64,000 bases of DNA, from assembly GCF_037023725.1 (NCBI RefSeq), contig NZ_CP146077.1, positions 2,517,001 to 2,581,000 on the forward strand, written 5' to 3'. Positions 26,557 through 35,017 of this stretch are shown piece after piece. The notes beneath the pieces were generated by a model, which saw only the letters and a program-made list of their open reading frames with translations, made no database searches and was not told the origin of the DNA. The first letter of the stretch is position 1. Each line of letters begins with the position of its first letter. The translations under genes and the position numbers were made by a program. This stretch comes from Pseudomonas bubulae. GTDB taxonomy: Bacteria > Pseudomonadota > Gammaproteobacteria > Pseudomonadales > Pseudomonadaceae.

Positions 26557-27534
26557 ATGAATGCACCATTGCCTGTTGCCAGCCGCCCGCAGCCCTTGCA
26601 GACCGGGGTAAAACTGCGGGGAGCCGAGAAGGTGGCGCGTATCCCGGTGAAGATCCTGCCCACCGAAGAAATCCCGCGCAAGCCAGAGTGGATCCGCGTG
26701 CCCATTGCCACCTCGCCCGAGGTGGCACGGGTCAAGGCGCTGCTGCGTAAGCACAAGCTGCACAGTGTGTGCGAAGAAGCGGCCTGTCCAAACCTGGGCG
26801 AGTGTTTTTCGGGCGGTACAGCGACCTTTATGATCATGGGTGATATCTGCACCCGGCGCTGCCCGTTCTGCGACGTGGGGCACGGCCGGCCCAAGCCTCT
26901 GGACAGGGACGAGCCGAAAAACCTGGCGATTGCCATTGCCGACCTGGGCCTCAAGTATGTGGTGATCACTTCGGTGGACCGTGATGACTTGCGCGACGGC
27001 GGCGCGCAGCACTTTGTCGATTGCCTGCGTGAAATCCGCAAGCTGTCGCCCGGTGTGCAACTGGAAACCCTGGTGCCCGACTATCGCGGGCGCATGGATG
27101 TGGCGCTGGCGATCACTGCGCAGGAGCCCCCCGATGTGTTCAACCACAACCTGGAAACCGTACCGCGACTGTATAAAGCCGCACGCCCGGGGTCGGATTT
27201 CGGGTGGTCACTGGATTTGCTGCAGAACTTCAAACACCGGGTGCCCCATGTGCCGACGAAGTCGGGGCTGATGCTGGGGCTGGGCGAGACGGACGAAGAG
27301 GTGATCGAAGTGATGCGGTGCATGCGCGAGCATGAGGTCGACATGCTGACCCTGGGCCAGTACCTGCAACCTTCGCGCAGCCACCTGGCGGTACAGAGGT
27401 TTGTGCACCCTGACACCTTCGCCTGGTTTGCCGAAGAAGGGTTGCGCATGGGCTTCAAAAACGTCGCCTCGGGGCCGTTGGTGCGCTCGTCCTATCATGC
27501 GGATAAACAGGTGCAGGGAGGCACATCGGCTTAG
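26557..27534 (+). CDS. lipA: Lipoyl synthase
   Basis: A 325-residue radical-SAM enzyme that inserts two sulfurs into protein-bound octanoate. Both [4Fe-4S] motifs are seen: auxiliary cluster [12 protein letters not shown] (about residue 69) and radical-[11 protein letters not shown] (about 95). The C-terminal RSSYHAD contains the conserved RSSY serine ligand. GGAG lies 8 bases ahead of the ATG, 25 bases after glyA, so it is co-transcribed. Its job here would be to supply lipoate for GcvH. Pseudomonas usually has another lipA beside lipB; whether this is a second copy cannot be seen from the window. Confidence 0.95.
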   Translation: MNAPLPVASRPQPLQTGVKLRGAEKVARIPVKILPTEEIPRKPEWIRVPIATSPEVARVKALLRKHKLHSVCEEAACPNLGECFSGGTATFMIMGDICTRRCPFCDVGHGRPKPLDRDEPKNLAIAIADLGLKYVVITSVDRDDLRDGGAQHFVDCLREIRKLSPGVQLETLVPDYRGRMDVALAITAQEPPDVFNHNLETVPRLYKAARPGSDFGWSLDLLQNFKHRVPHVPTKSGLMLGLGETDEEVIEVMRCMREHEVDMLTLGQYLQPSRSHLAVQRFVHPDTFAWFAEEGLRMGFKNVASGPLVRSSYHADKQVQGGTSA

Positions 27535-27540
27535 CCGGGT

Positions 27541-27560
27541 GCCACAAGCCCGCTCCCACA
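27541..27560. repeat. Single REP half-element
   Basis: One REP arm (CAAGCCCGCTCCCACAAG) just after the lipA stop and before the convergent fpvF; the partner arm is missing. Confidence 0.7.
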
Positions 27561-27570
27561 AGTACAGGGT

Positions 27571-28458
27571 TTACTTCTGAACAAGAGCCTTGATGATCGC
27601 TTCAATGTTGCCCTGCAACTCAGTCACGGGATCGGTGCCATCGGCACCGATTACCACCAGCTTGCTGCCACCCTCGGCAATGGCTTTTTGTACCTCGGCT
27701 GAAGGCTGGCGATGGTCCAGCACCAACGCCACTTCATTGTTTTTCAGGGTTTGGGTCAACCCTTGCAGTGATTCCGGTGTCCAGGTTTCATCACCCTTGT
27801 GATTGACCTCGACCCGCTCCAGATTCAACCCGCCAATCAGGTAATCCAATCGGTCGGACAGGCTCACCACACTCAAGTTGTCCGCCTGGGCCAACTGCGC
27901 TTCGCTGTCGGCGCTGAGCTTGAGCAGGCGCTGCTTGAGGCTCGCCAGATTGGCTTCGATCTGCGGCTTGGCATCCGGTGCCAAGCGCACCAGATCGGCA
28001 GCGATCACATCCGCCATGCGCCCCATATTGTTGCTGGTCAGCCACGGTTGGCTATTGAGACCATCGACATGAACACCTGGTTGCACGGCAATGCCCGGCA
28101 GGCTGCCGTCCACCGGCCGCGCTGAGTCCACTTCAACAATGCGGATATTGCTGCGCCGCGCCATCGGGTACAGCGGATCGTCGCTCCACACGGAGCGCAG
28201 GCCGATCACCGCATCGGCTTTTGTGGCCAGCGAGTGCAGGGCCGGCGCACCACGGCTGCTGAAATAGGCGCTCTGGCGGCTGCCCGGCAGGTTGGCCGGT
28301 GCTGCCCGTTGCAGTTTCACGCCGCTGTCCTTGAGCAGCAGTTCGCTCAACCCAAAGGTAATCGGCAGGCTGGCCAGTACGGTGGTTTCGGCCAGCACCG
28401 GGGTGCTCAACAGACCGGTGAGGGCCAGGGCGAGGGTCAGTTTGCGCAGAGTGAACAT
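27571..28458 (-). CDS. fpvF: FpvF, periplasmic metal/ferripyoverdine-binding protein
   Basis: A 295-residue secreted protein: signal peptide MFTLRKLTLALALTGLL ending VLA, then a ZnuA-like cluster A-1 solute-binding fold. Metal-ligand His residues of true ZnuA are largely absent (no His-rich loop), consistent with a role other than zinc uptake. In P. aeruginosa FpvF (PA2410) works with FpvC in binding pyoverdine and/or the released iron in the periplasm. It starts immediately after the fpvE stop and is last in the operon. Confidence 0.88.
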   Translation of the reverse strand: MFTLRKLTLALALTGLLSTPVLAETTVLASLPITFGLSELLLKDSGVKLQRAAPANLPGSRQSAYFSSRGAPALHSLATKADAVIGLRSVWSDDPLYPMARRSNIRIVEVDSARPVDGSLPGIAVQPGVHVDGLNSQPWLTSNNMGRMADVIAADLVRLAPDAKPQIEANLASLKQRLLKLSADSEAQLAQADNLSVVSLSDRLDYLIGGLNLERVEVNHKGDETWTPESLQGLTQTLKNNEVALVLDHRQPSAEVQKAIAEGGSKLVVIGADGTDPVTELQGNIEAIIKALVQK

Positions 28459-29358
28459 TTATCCAATATTCCCTTTCAGGCTGGGCACCACGCCACGGGC
28501 GATGGCGGCGAGGGCGAAGGCGATGCCGGCCATCAGAATGATCGCGGCACCGGACGGGATCGGCAGGTCAAACACGATGGGCAGCAGAATGCCGCACAGG
28601 GTGCTGACGGTGGCGATCAGCACCGAGATCCAGAAAAACCCCTTCAGCGACTGGCTGAGCAATCGTGCCGCCGCCGCAGGAATCACCAGCAGGGCGCCGA
28701 CCAGAATCGCGCCGATAACTTTAACGGCGGCGACGGTGATCAGCGTCACCAGAATCACGAACAGGTAATCCAGCGCCTTCACGGCCACCCCGCGTACAGC
28801 GGCCAGTTGCGGGTTGAAGCTGGCCAGCATGATGCGGTTGTACAGCGGCAAGCTGAGGCCCAGCACCAGCGCGCCGACCACGGCCAGTACCAGCAGGTCG
28901 TTACCGTTGACCGTCAATACCGAACCGAACAGCACGTTTTCGAGGATGTGCACGTTGATCTTGCCGGCCAGAATCAGCAGCAGGCTCGCGCCCAGGGCCA
29001 GCGACACCGAGAGGAACACTCCGATCAGCGTATCCGGTGCCAGCCCGGTGCGGTTGCGCAGGTAATTGAGCGAAATCCCGAACAGCAGGCAGTAGCCGAA
29101 CAAGCTGCCATAGGGGCCGGTGTAGGGTTCGCCGAGCAGGATGCCGATGGCCACGCCGGTCAGTGCGGCATGGCCCACGGCCTCGGAAAAAAACGCAAAA
29201 CGCTTGACCACTACCAGGGTGCCCAGGCCACCCAGCACGGGGCCGATCAGCAAGCCTGCGAGCAGGGCGTTGACCACAAAGCCATACGCCAGTACTTCTG
29301 GCAGATAACCGGCAGACGCCCAGCCCTGGACTAGCAAGCGGAAGGCTTCGTAACTCAT
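28459..29358 (-). CDS. fpvE: FpvE, ABC permease (ZnuB-like) of the ferripyoverdine iron system
   Basis: A 299-residue ABC-3 family permease with about eight membrane helices, starting MSYEAFRLLVQGWASAGYL. Family blocks GPVLGGLGTLVVVKRFAFFS and AVKVIGAILVGALLVIPAA are clear. It forms the inner-membrane channel through which iron freed from pyoverdine passes, with FpvD as ATPase. The start overlaps the fpvD stop (ATGA), giving 299 residues; the longer open frame upstream lies inside fpvD. Confidence 0.92.
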   Translation of the reverse strand: MSYEAFRLLVQGWASAGYLPEVLAYGFVVNALLAGLLIGPVLGGLGTLVVVKRFAFFSEAVGHAALTGVAIGILLGEPYTGPYGSLFGYCLLFGISLNYLRNRTGLAPDTLIGVFLSVSLALGASLLLILAGKINVHILENVLFGSVLTVNGNDLLVLAVVGALVLGLSLPLYNRIMLASFNPQLAAVRGVAVKALDYLFVILVTLITVAAVKVIGAILVGALLVIPAAAARLLSQSLKGFFWISVLIATVSTLCGILLPIVFDLPIPSGAAIILMAGIAFALAAIARGVVPSLKGNIG

Positions 29359-30110
29359 GAAAGGGCGCTCCCGTGAGCCTTGGGATGGGTCGAAAACAGC
29401 GTGAGCAAACGTTCCGGGCTCAGGGTTTGCTCCGGCGCCCCGTCGAACAGCACCTGGCGGTTGAGCCCGGTGACACGCTCGGCCAGGCGCTTGACGGCGG
29501 CCAGGTCGTGTTCGATCCACACCACCGTGACCCCGGCCCGGCGCCAGTCTGTCAGCAGCCGCTCAAACACCTGGGCACCGGCTTCGTCCAGGGCTGACAT
29601 GGGTTCATCCAGCACCAGCAATTGCGGTGCCGGGATCAGCCCCTGGGCCAGCAGCACCCGCTGGCGTTCACCGCCGGACAGCGCGCCCATGCGCCGCTTG
29701 CGTTTGTCTTGCATGCCCACCCGTTCCAGCGCTTCGCCGATGGCCGGGGCGACCTTGCGCGACAAGCCCATAAAGGCCGGGCGACGCTGGCACATGGCGG
29801 CCATAAAGTCATCGACGGTCATCGGCAGGCCACGGTCGAATTCCAGTGCCTGGGGCACATAACCGATTAGCCCCGGCTCACCGGGCCAGTTCAGGCACAG
29901 GCGACCCTGATGGGGCATTTGCCCCAATAGCGTCTTGATCAGCGAACTTTTACCGCCGCCGTTGGGCCCTACCAGGGCATGCACACTGCCAGGGCGGATG
30001 CTGAAGCTGACATGATCGAGAATGGGCGTGCGCCCCAGGGTCAGCGACACCTGGTCAAATTCGACCCCCGGCCCGCAGGCCGTGACGCAGAGGCGTTCGG
30101 CGGCGGTCAT
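29355..30110 (-). CDS. fpvD: FpvD, ABC ATPase of the ferripyoverdine iron system
   Basis: A 251-residue ATP-binding subunit. Walker A is ALVGPNGGGKSSL (about residue 48), the signature GALSGGERQRVLLAQ, Walker B LLVLDEPMSALDEAG, and the H-loop His lies in VVWIEHDL. The sequence is of the ZnuC/metal-chelate class. It pairs with FpvE. Both ends overlap neighbours by 4 bases (fpvC upstream, fpvE downstream), so translation is coupled along the operon. Confidence 0.92.
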   Translation of the reverse strand: MTAAERLCVTACGPGVEFDQVSLTLGRTPILDHVSFSIRPGSVHALVGPNGGGKSSLIKTLLGQMPHQGRLCLNWPGEPGLIGYVPQALEFDRGLPMTVDDFMAAMCQRRPAFMGLSRKVAPAIGEALERVGMQDKRKRRMGALSGGERQRVLLAQGLIPAPQLLVLDEPMSALDEAGAQVFERLLTDWRRAGVTVVWIEHDLAAVKRLAERVTGLNRQVLFDGAPEQTLSPERLLTLFSTHPKAHGSALS

Positions 30111-31048
30111 GCGCCGGCCTCCTGGATTGCCCGGACCACGGTATTGAGGTTGCCGGTCATTTCTTTTTCGTACTTGTCGGCGCTGTAGTCACCGTAGGAA
30201 ATGTGCGACAGCGGGTACAGCCTGACCCCTGACTCGCGCTGGATGGTGTCGACGTAAGTGGACGGGAAATCCATCTCGGAGAAGATCACCTTCACATCCA
30301 GTTCGCGCAATTGGTCGATGGTTTTCTTCAGTTGGCTGGGGCTGGGCTCGATACCGTGGGCAGGTTCGACCACAGCCGTCACTTCCAGGCCAAACTCGCG
30401 CAGCAGATAGTCGTAAGCCGCGTGCACCGTGGCTACGCGCAGGTCGGCATTGGGCGCCTGGGTCAGTTTGGCCAGGGCATCTGCGCGCATCTGGCGCAGG
30501 CGTTTGCCGTAGGCGCGGGCATTGGCGGTGTAAGCCTTGGCGTTGGCCGGGTCGAGCTTGCCCAGTTCACGGGCAATGTTGTTGACCTGAGCGATCGAGG
30601 CGCTGATGGACAGAAAGGTATGCGGATTGACCACCTTGCCTGCACCCCGTGCCGCGTTACCCGTGGCGGCCAGCAGCGGTACGTTCTGGTTGGCCTCGAT
30701 CACCGGGATCTGCGGTTTTTCGCTGGCCTCGATCATGCGGTCGGCGAAGTCATCATGGCCCACACCATTGAGCACGATGACATCCAGGGTGCCGATGCGC
30801 TTGATGTCTTCAGCGCGGGGCTCGTAGGCGTGCGGGTTGAACCCGGCCGGAATCAGCGGCACCACTTCAGCCCTGTCACCGACGATGTTTTTCACATAGC
30901 TGTAGTAAGGGTGCAGGGTGATGCCGATACGCAGCGGCTTGGCCAGGGGCGCGGGCGCGGTGTCGGCGCTGACCAGGGGAGGCAGGCAAAGGGCGAACAG
31001 GCTGGCCAGCAACAGGGTGCGGCGGCGCAATACAGATGAAATCGACAT
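30107..31048 (-). CDS. fpvC: FpvC, periplasmic metal-binding protein of the ferripyoverdine iron system
   Basis: A 313-residue cluster A-1 (ZnuA/PsaA-type) solute-binding protein. The signal peptide starts MSISSVLRRRTLLLASLFAL and ends LVSA. Probable metal-ligand residues sit in TLHPYYSYVKNIVGD, FNPHAYEPRAEDIKRI, VNPHTFLSISASI and ATVHAAYDYLLREFG, plus a late acidic residue in IFSEMDFPS. It is thought to bind the iron released from pyoverdine. The ATG at 31048 was chosen at the signal peptide; the frame is open 22 codons further. Confidence 0.9.
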   Translation of the reverse strand: MSISSVLRRRTLLLASLFALCLPPLVSADTAPAPLAKPLRIGITLHPYYSYVKNIVGDRAEVVPLIPAGFNPHAYEPRAEDIKRIGTLDVIVLNGVGHDDFADRMIEASEKPQIPVIEANQNVPLLAATGNAARGAGKVVNPHTFLSISASIAQVNNIARELGKLDPANAKAYTANARAYGKRLRQMRADALAKLTQAPNADLRVATVHAAYDYLLREFGLEVTAVVEPAHGIEPSPSQLKKTIDQLRELDVKVIFSEMDFPSTYVDTIQRESGVRLYPLSHISYGDYSADKYEKEMTGNLNTVVRAIQEAGA

Positions 31049-31082
31049 GGCGAGCAGTCTTCTCTCAGGGCAAGCGGTGGGT

Positions 31083-31637
31083 TCAGTGGCGGTGCTGACG
31101 GGTAACCCCGGCATCGAATTGCGCGATCACTTGTTGCCAGCCACTCTGGTTGAGGGCGGCATCGTCAAGGTCGGCAGGGACACTGGCGCCGGGATTGCGG
31201 TTAAGCCACACGTCCGGTTGGTCGCCAATGCGCAGCAGAAACGAGCCTGCCACTTCAGGGCTGGGGCTCAGGCCCAGGTACGCCTGCTCGCCGAGCAACT
31301 GCCAGGCGTGGTTGCCACGGCTCACCGAACTGGCGTCTTGGGCAAAGGGCGCGAAGCCTTCTTCGGCCAGTTGCGCGGGTTGGGGCAGGGCGGCGGACTC
31401 TTCGCGCAGCAGCAGGATTTCGTCCAGGGTGACCCGCAGGTCGGCATAGATCCCTTGTTCGGCGGCATTCAGGTCGCGGCGCGCATCCAGCTGATGGGCC
31501 GCCACCGACGTCACCTCGCTGGATTCATGACGCCAGGCCACCACCGAGCCGGCCACGGTCACAATCAGCAGGCACAACAGCAGCACATACAGGGTTTCAT
31601 GCCCCGCCCCGGCCGGGCGTACGACTTGAGTACTCAT
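31083..31637 (-). CDS. fpvK: FpvK, inner-membrane accessory protein
   Basis: A 184-residue protein (DUF6162-like) with one membrane helix near the N-terminus (HETLYVLLLCLLIVTVAGS, about 13-31) and a periplasmic remainder ending in a His-rich tail RQHRH. In P. aeruginosa the fpvGHJK products together reduce iron and release it from pyoverdine; FpvK binds FpvH/FpvG. It overlaps fpvJ by 4 bases, and a 34-base gap precedes fpvC. Confidence 0.85.
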   Translation of the reverse strand: MSTQVVRPAGAGHETLYVLLLCLLIVTVAGSVVAWRHESSEVTSVAAHQLDARRDLNAAEQGIYADLRVTLDEILLLREESAALPQPAQLAEEGFAPFAQDASSVSRGNHAWQLLGEQAYLGLSPSPEVAGSFLLRIGDQPDVWLNRNPGASVPADLDDAALNQSGWQQVIAQFDAGVTRQHRH

Positions 31638-31969
31638 GGGGCCTCGATATCGGCTTGGTCGATTTCAACGATATGCCCGGGGCCGGCGTCGAACAGTACA
31701 TAAAACTCGGCATCCGGACGTTTGAAGGTCAGGGTCGAATCGGCCCCCAGCTTGCCGGGTACCAGGATGGTTTCGTCGTAGCCGATCACGTCCAGGGTCA
31801 CCCCCGGTGCGCCGCTGCCATCAGAAAACCCGCCGGTGCAGCGGATTTGTCCGTCTTCAATGGCCTTGCATTCGCACATCGGGTTGTGGGCCTGTGCCTG
31901 GCTGCAAACGCCGATCAAGGCGATCAGGGCCGTTGCCAGGGCAGGTGTTTTAAACAGGCGCGCATGCAT
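31634..31969 (-). CDS. fpvJ: FpvJ, periplasmic accessory protein
   Basis: A 111-residue secreted protein: signal peptide MHARLFKTPALATALIALIG ending AQA, then a small domain with a Cys pair in NPMCECKAIEDGQIRC, so up to three Cys that could form a disulfide or hold metal. In P. aeruginosa FpvJ forms a periplasmic complex with FpvC/FpvF. The start (ATG at 31969) overlaps the fpvH stop as TAATG; the longer open frame upstream lies within fpvH. Confidence 0.88.
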   Translation of the reverse strand: MHARLFKTPALATALIALIGVCSQAQAHNPMCECKAIEDGQIRCTGGFSDGSGAPGVTLDVIGYDETILVPGKLGADSTLTFKRPDAEFYVLFDAGPGHIVEIDQADIEAP

Positions 31970-32508
31970 TATTTCGCTCCTCGTTGGGCCAGCCAGGCGA
32001 GGGTTGCCGGTGAGGCCTGGCTCAGGGGAATGGCGGCCTGGTGCATGGAGCCGTCCCACCCTTCGAGGGTGATCCACAGCTCGGCATCGGCCTTGGTGCG
32101 TTCCGGGATGGGCAGGGTGGCGCCCATGCGATAAGGCGTGCCGAAGAAAATCACCCCGGCGGCGCGCAGGCTGCGCGGTTTGCCGATACGCAGGTAGGCG
32201 GCCTTGACCTGATCGATGCAGGTGTCACACAGGGCCGCGTTAAAACTTTTCATATAACCTGCCGGGCCATCGGGGCGCGGGGCCTCGTTGCGCAACTCGG
32301 CCAGTTGCAGGCTCCAGGGGCCGACCTGCACGGTGCCGATGTCGCGCTCGCCCAGGCCGCTGTCGCCGCGAAACAGGGAAGCGTCGGCAAAGTACTTGGG
32401 CATAAAGCCCAGCGGCACCAGTAACAGCAGGACATTGATGTGAAAGCGCCATTTGTGCCACAGCCGGCTCAGGGTGGACGCAGGCTGTGCAGCCGCTGCC
32501 TTGCTCAT
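31969..32508 (-). CDS. fpvH: FpvH, inner-membrane accessory protein of the iron reduction complex
   Basis: A 179-residue protein with one membrane helix (FHINVLLLLVPLGFMPKYF, about 22-40) and a periplasmic domain. A Cys-x2-Cys in NAALCDTCIDQVK (about residue 93) could bind heme, iron or form a disulfide. It overlaps fpvG by 4 bases. In P. aeruginosa FpvH assists FpvG in reducing ferric iron in pyoverdine. Confidence 0.87.
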   Translation of the reverse strand: MSKAAAAQPASTLSRLWHKWRFHINVLLLLVPLGFMPKYFADASLFRGDSGLGERDIGTVQVGPWSLQLAELRNEAPRPDGPAGYMKSFNAALCDTCIDQVKAAYLRIGKPRSLRAAGVIFFGTPYRMGATLPIPERTKADAELWITLEGWDGSMHQAAIPLSQASPATLAWLAQRGAK

Positions 32509-33704
32509 ACATTGGCCTCTTCGTGCTGTGGTTTATGCGCCGAGACGGCGGCTGCCCGCCGGGGTTTTTCGCTGCGTTTGAGGGCATTGGCGGTGGCCAG
32601 GGCCGTACGTTTGGTCCAGATCAACAGGCCGCTCAACACCATCATGCTGAGAATCAGGCCGAAGAAGAACCAGATCAGCTTGACCCACAACCCGCCAAAA
32701 TCGCCGGTGTGCAGCGGGCGCATGGACTCGGTCACCAGCTCCAGCCCGGAGCGGTCGGCAATCATCCGTGAGCCTTCGATTGCGCCGTTGTACGGGTTGA
32801 TGTCGGCAGTCTGGAACAGCAGCGGGTACCAGCCCGGGCCGCCCACCTCGATATGCCCGTAGGCATTGCTCGGCAGGCTGACAAAGCTGGCTTCCAGCCC
32901 CGGGATGTTGTCGGCGGCAATCTTGACCGCCTGATCGAGGCTGATCTGCGGTGCTGGCTTGCCGTCCGGCATAAGCGGCACATCCTGGCGGGCCACAACC
33001 GGCGGGTTGCCTGCGGTCGAGATGGAGATCTGGTTATCGAACATGAAAGCCTGGATCAGGAACCACAGGCCGGTGATGGAAATCACTGCAATAAACCAGA
33101 TCGACCAGATGCCGCACAGGCGATGAAAATCCCCCCAAAAAATCCGCGCCCCGTGTTTGAAACGCAGGTTGGGCTTGAAAAAGCCTTTCCAGAACTTCTT
33201 GTAGACCACCAGCCCGGTGATCAGCGATGCCAGCAGCGGCAGGCCGAGGAATGACACCAGGTACCAGCCCCAGCTATAGCCGTTGGTAAAGGGCACCAGC
33301 CACCAGCCGTGGAGGGCGCGGGTAAAGGCCTTGAAGTCAAAGCTGGGGCTTTCGCCCTGGATCACCCCGGTATAGGGACTGATATACAACGATGGCGAGC
33401 GGCCGTCCGGGTACACCACGCTGGCCACCAGGGCAAAGTGCGACTCGTCCGGGCGGCTGATCGACTGTACGGCCAGCGTCGGTTCGGCCTTGTGAATGGC
33501 GCTCAGTACCTGCTCGTAAGTCAGCAGGGGTGCATCATCGGCCGGTTGTGTGGCACGGGCCTCGGGGGTGGCCAGCCAGACGATCTCCTGGCTGACCACA
33601 GCCAGCGTGCCGGTCACGCAGACAATCAGCACAAAGAACCAGATGGGCAGGGTCATCCAGCTGTGAACCAGGAACCAGAGTTTTGAACGGGATTTTTTGG
33701 ACAT
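32505..33704 (-). CDS. fpvG: FpvG, PepSY-TM iron reductase for ferripyoverdine
   Basis: A 399-residue PepSY-associated transmembrane protein with four main membrane helices: LVHSWMTLPIWFFVLIVCVT (about 11), VPFTNGYSWGWYLVSFLGLP (about 145), LCGIWSIWFIAVISITGLW (about 195) and the C-terminal pair. Several His residues in or near helices (LHGWW, DFHRLCG) are candidate heme ligands. FpvG reduces iron in the periplasm so that pyoverdine can be recycled. The ATG at 33704 (MSKKSRSKLWFLVHS) was preferred to a TTG four codons upstream. First gene of fpvGHJKCDEF. Confidence 0.9.
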   Translation of the reverse strand: MSKKSRSKLWFLVHSWMTLPIWFFVLIVCVTGTLAVVSQEIVWLATPEARATQPADDAPLLTYEQVLSAIHKAEPTLAVQSISRPDESHFALVASVVYPDGRSPSLYISPYTGVIQGESPSFDFKAFTRALHGWWLVPFTNGYSWGWYLVSFLGLPLLASLITGLVVYKKFWKGFFKPNLRFKHGARIFWGDFHRLCGIWSIWFIAVISITGLWFLIQAFMFDNQISISTAGNPPVVARQDVPLMPDGKPAPQISLDQAVKIAADNIPGLEASFVSLPSNAYGHIEVGGPGWYPLLFQTADINPYNGAIEGSRMIADRSGLELVTESMRPLHTGDFGGLWVKLIWFFFGLILSMMVLSGLLIWTKRTALATANALKRSEKPRRAAAVSAHKPQHEEANV

Positions 33705-33814
33705 GGGAAACGGCAAACTCGCGGCGGGGCGGGTGTGTAATCGCCATTGAGAAGCGACTGCTTATCCATGTAGGACGGATGAGAAGAGCAAAACCCGAAG
33801 CTAGATATGTAAAA

Positions 33815-33836
33815 AATTGTTTCTTGTTCTCATTCG
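33815..33836 (-). promoter_or_regulatory. Possible Fur box upstream of fpvG
   Basis: On the minus strand GCGAATGAGAACAAGAAACA carries a Fur-like left half (AATGAGAA) but a poor right half. No convincing PvdS box (TAAAT-N16-CGT) was found in the 130 bases upstream of fpvG. Confidence 0.35.
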
Positions 33837-33837
33837 C

Positions 33838-33988
33838 TTGTAGCAGCTGACGAGCGGAGCGAGGCTGCGTTCGGCGGCGCAGCCGTCGTGAAGTCAAGCG
33901 TCTCGGTGTGTCAGGTAGATTGAGTGTTCAGGTTTTACGACGGCTGCGCCGCCGAACGCAGCCTCGTTCCTTCGGCAGCTGCTACAAG
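33838..33988. repeat. Second-family palindromic repeat, copy A
   Basis: Starts TAGCAGCTGACGAGCGGAGC and ends with the inverse CGTTCCTTCGGCAGCTGCTA, with inner arms CGGCGGCGCAGCCGTCG. The outer arms enclose about 100 bases. Copies B and C lie at 39009 and 45463. It is not the GTGGGAGC REP family. Confidence 0.8.
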
Positions 33989-33996
33989 GGCCAGTA

Positions 33997-34947
33997 TCAC
34001 CCTAGAGACCGCCCCAGTTTCCAGTACCCCATCAAGGTCAGGCCCGAACGGTCCATGCCGCACTCATGGACGAAAAACCGCCTGATTGCCATCACCGCCA
34101 TCGATTCTCCGGCTACCCAGGCATAAAACTCATTGTGTTTGGCGCTGGCCCGATCCCATAGGCGCTGGTTATCCAGATCCAGCTCTTGCAGTTCAGCGCA
34201 CGCCCGGGCCTGCATGCGTCTGGGCGGCAGGCTGGCCAGTTCGCGGGCGGCCAGGAGCATGCCATCGCCATGCTGTTTGCCCAGGCTGGCACGCGGCAAC
34301 CAGTGCACCTTGGTGTTCGGGCCACAGAGCAGGGGCTGGCAGTCGGCTTCTTGAGGAACTTCAATAAAGGCCTGGACCTGGGGGGTGTCGGGGTGCAGGG
34401 CAAGTTCTTCAAGGATGCCGGCAATGGCTGGCAGCGCAGTTTCGTCGCCGATCAGCAACAGTTTGCGCATGCCTTGCGGTGGCTGCCATTCATAGCCACC
34501 GGGGTCGTCGGTGCAGGCTGCATTGGGCGCTGCGATCTGCAGGCGATCCCCCGCCCTGGCCTGGCTAGCCCAGCGTGTGGCGGGGCCGGTGACGCCGTGG
34601 AGAACGAAGTCGATATCCAGTTCGCCGGCCTCTGTGCGCAGGTTGCGAAGGGTGTAGGAGCGCATGGGTGGCACTGACTCGGGGCTCATATCCCGCAGGG
34701 GCGCTCGCCAGTCGCTCTGTTTGGGCAGGTTGGCGGTGGCGCCGTTGGCGCTGGGGAACAGTAGCTTGACCCGTTGGTCGGGTGCCAGGGTGCGCATCAG
34801 CGCCACATCGCTACCGCTGAACACAAAGCGCGTCAGTGACGGGCTCAAGGTGATGCGGTGCTTGAGCTGGATATCGAACAGACGATATCCCGCAGGCTTG
34901 CTCAGACGATTGCGCAGGTTTTGCACCAGGGTGGCAGCGGTGGACAT
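33997..34947 (-). CDS. Siderophore-interacting protein (FAD-dependent ferric-siderophore reductase)
   Basis: A 316-residue cytoplasmic flavoprotein of the ViuB/SIP family. The FAD-binding motif MRSYTLRN (RxYT) is at about 92, the substrate-side block is FVLHGVTGPATRWASQARAG, and the C-terminal NAD(P)H-binding region includes LLIGDETALPAIAGIL and FYAWVAGESMAVMAIRR. SIPs reduce Fe3+ in siderophores to release Fe2+. Its place just upstream of fpvGHJKCDEF fits an iron cluster, but pyoverdine iron is released in the periplasm, so this enzyme may serve another siderophore. Confidence 0.9.
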   Translation of the reverse strand: MSTAATLVQNLRNRLSKPAGYRLFDIQLKHRITLSPSLTRFVFSGSDVALMRTLAPDQRVKLLFPSANGATANLPKQSDWRAPLRDMSPESVPPMRSYTLRNLRTEAGELDIDFVLHGVTGPATRWASQARAGDRLQIAAPNAACTDDPGGYEWQPPQGMRKLLLIGDETALPAIAGILEELALHPDTPQVQAFIEVPQEADCQPLLCGPNTKVHWLPRASLGKQHGDGMLLAARELASLPPRRMQARACAELQELDLDNQRLWDRASAKHNEFYAWVAGESMAVMAIRRFFVHECGMDRSGLTLMGYWKLGRSLG

Positions 34948-35017
34948 AACAGCACCTCAATAGCAGGAGTCGTCTTGTATAACGAGCCATTGCGCGCCGA
35001 ATTTAAGGGGCTGGGGG

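Noticed and set aside
28234..29334. 366-codon plus-strand open frame
   Set aside because: Antisense to fpvF/fpvE; low-complexity Gln/His-rich translation and no start signals.
33704..33837. PvdS (iron-starvation) box upstream of fpvG
   Set aside because: No TAAAT-N16-CGT arrangement found; only a weak Fur-like half-site is listed.
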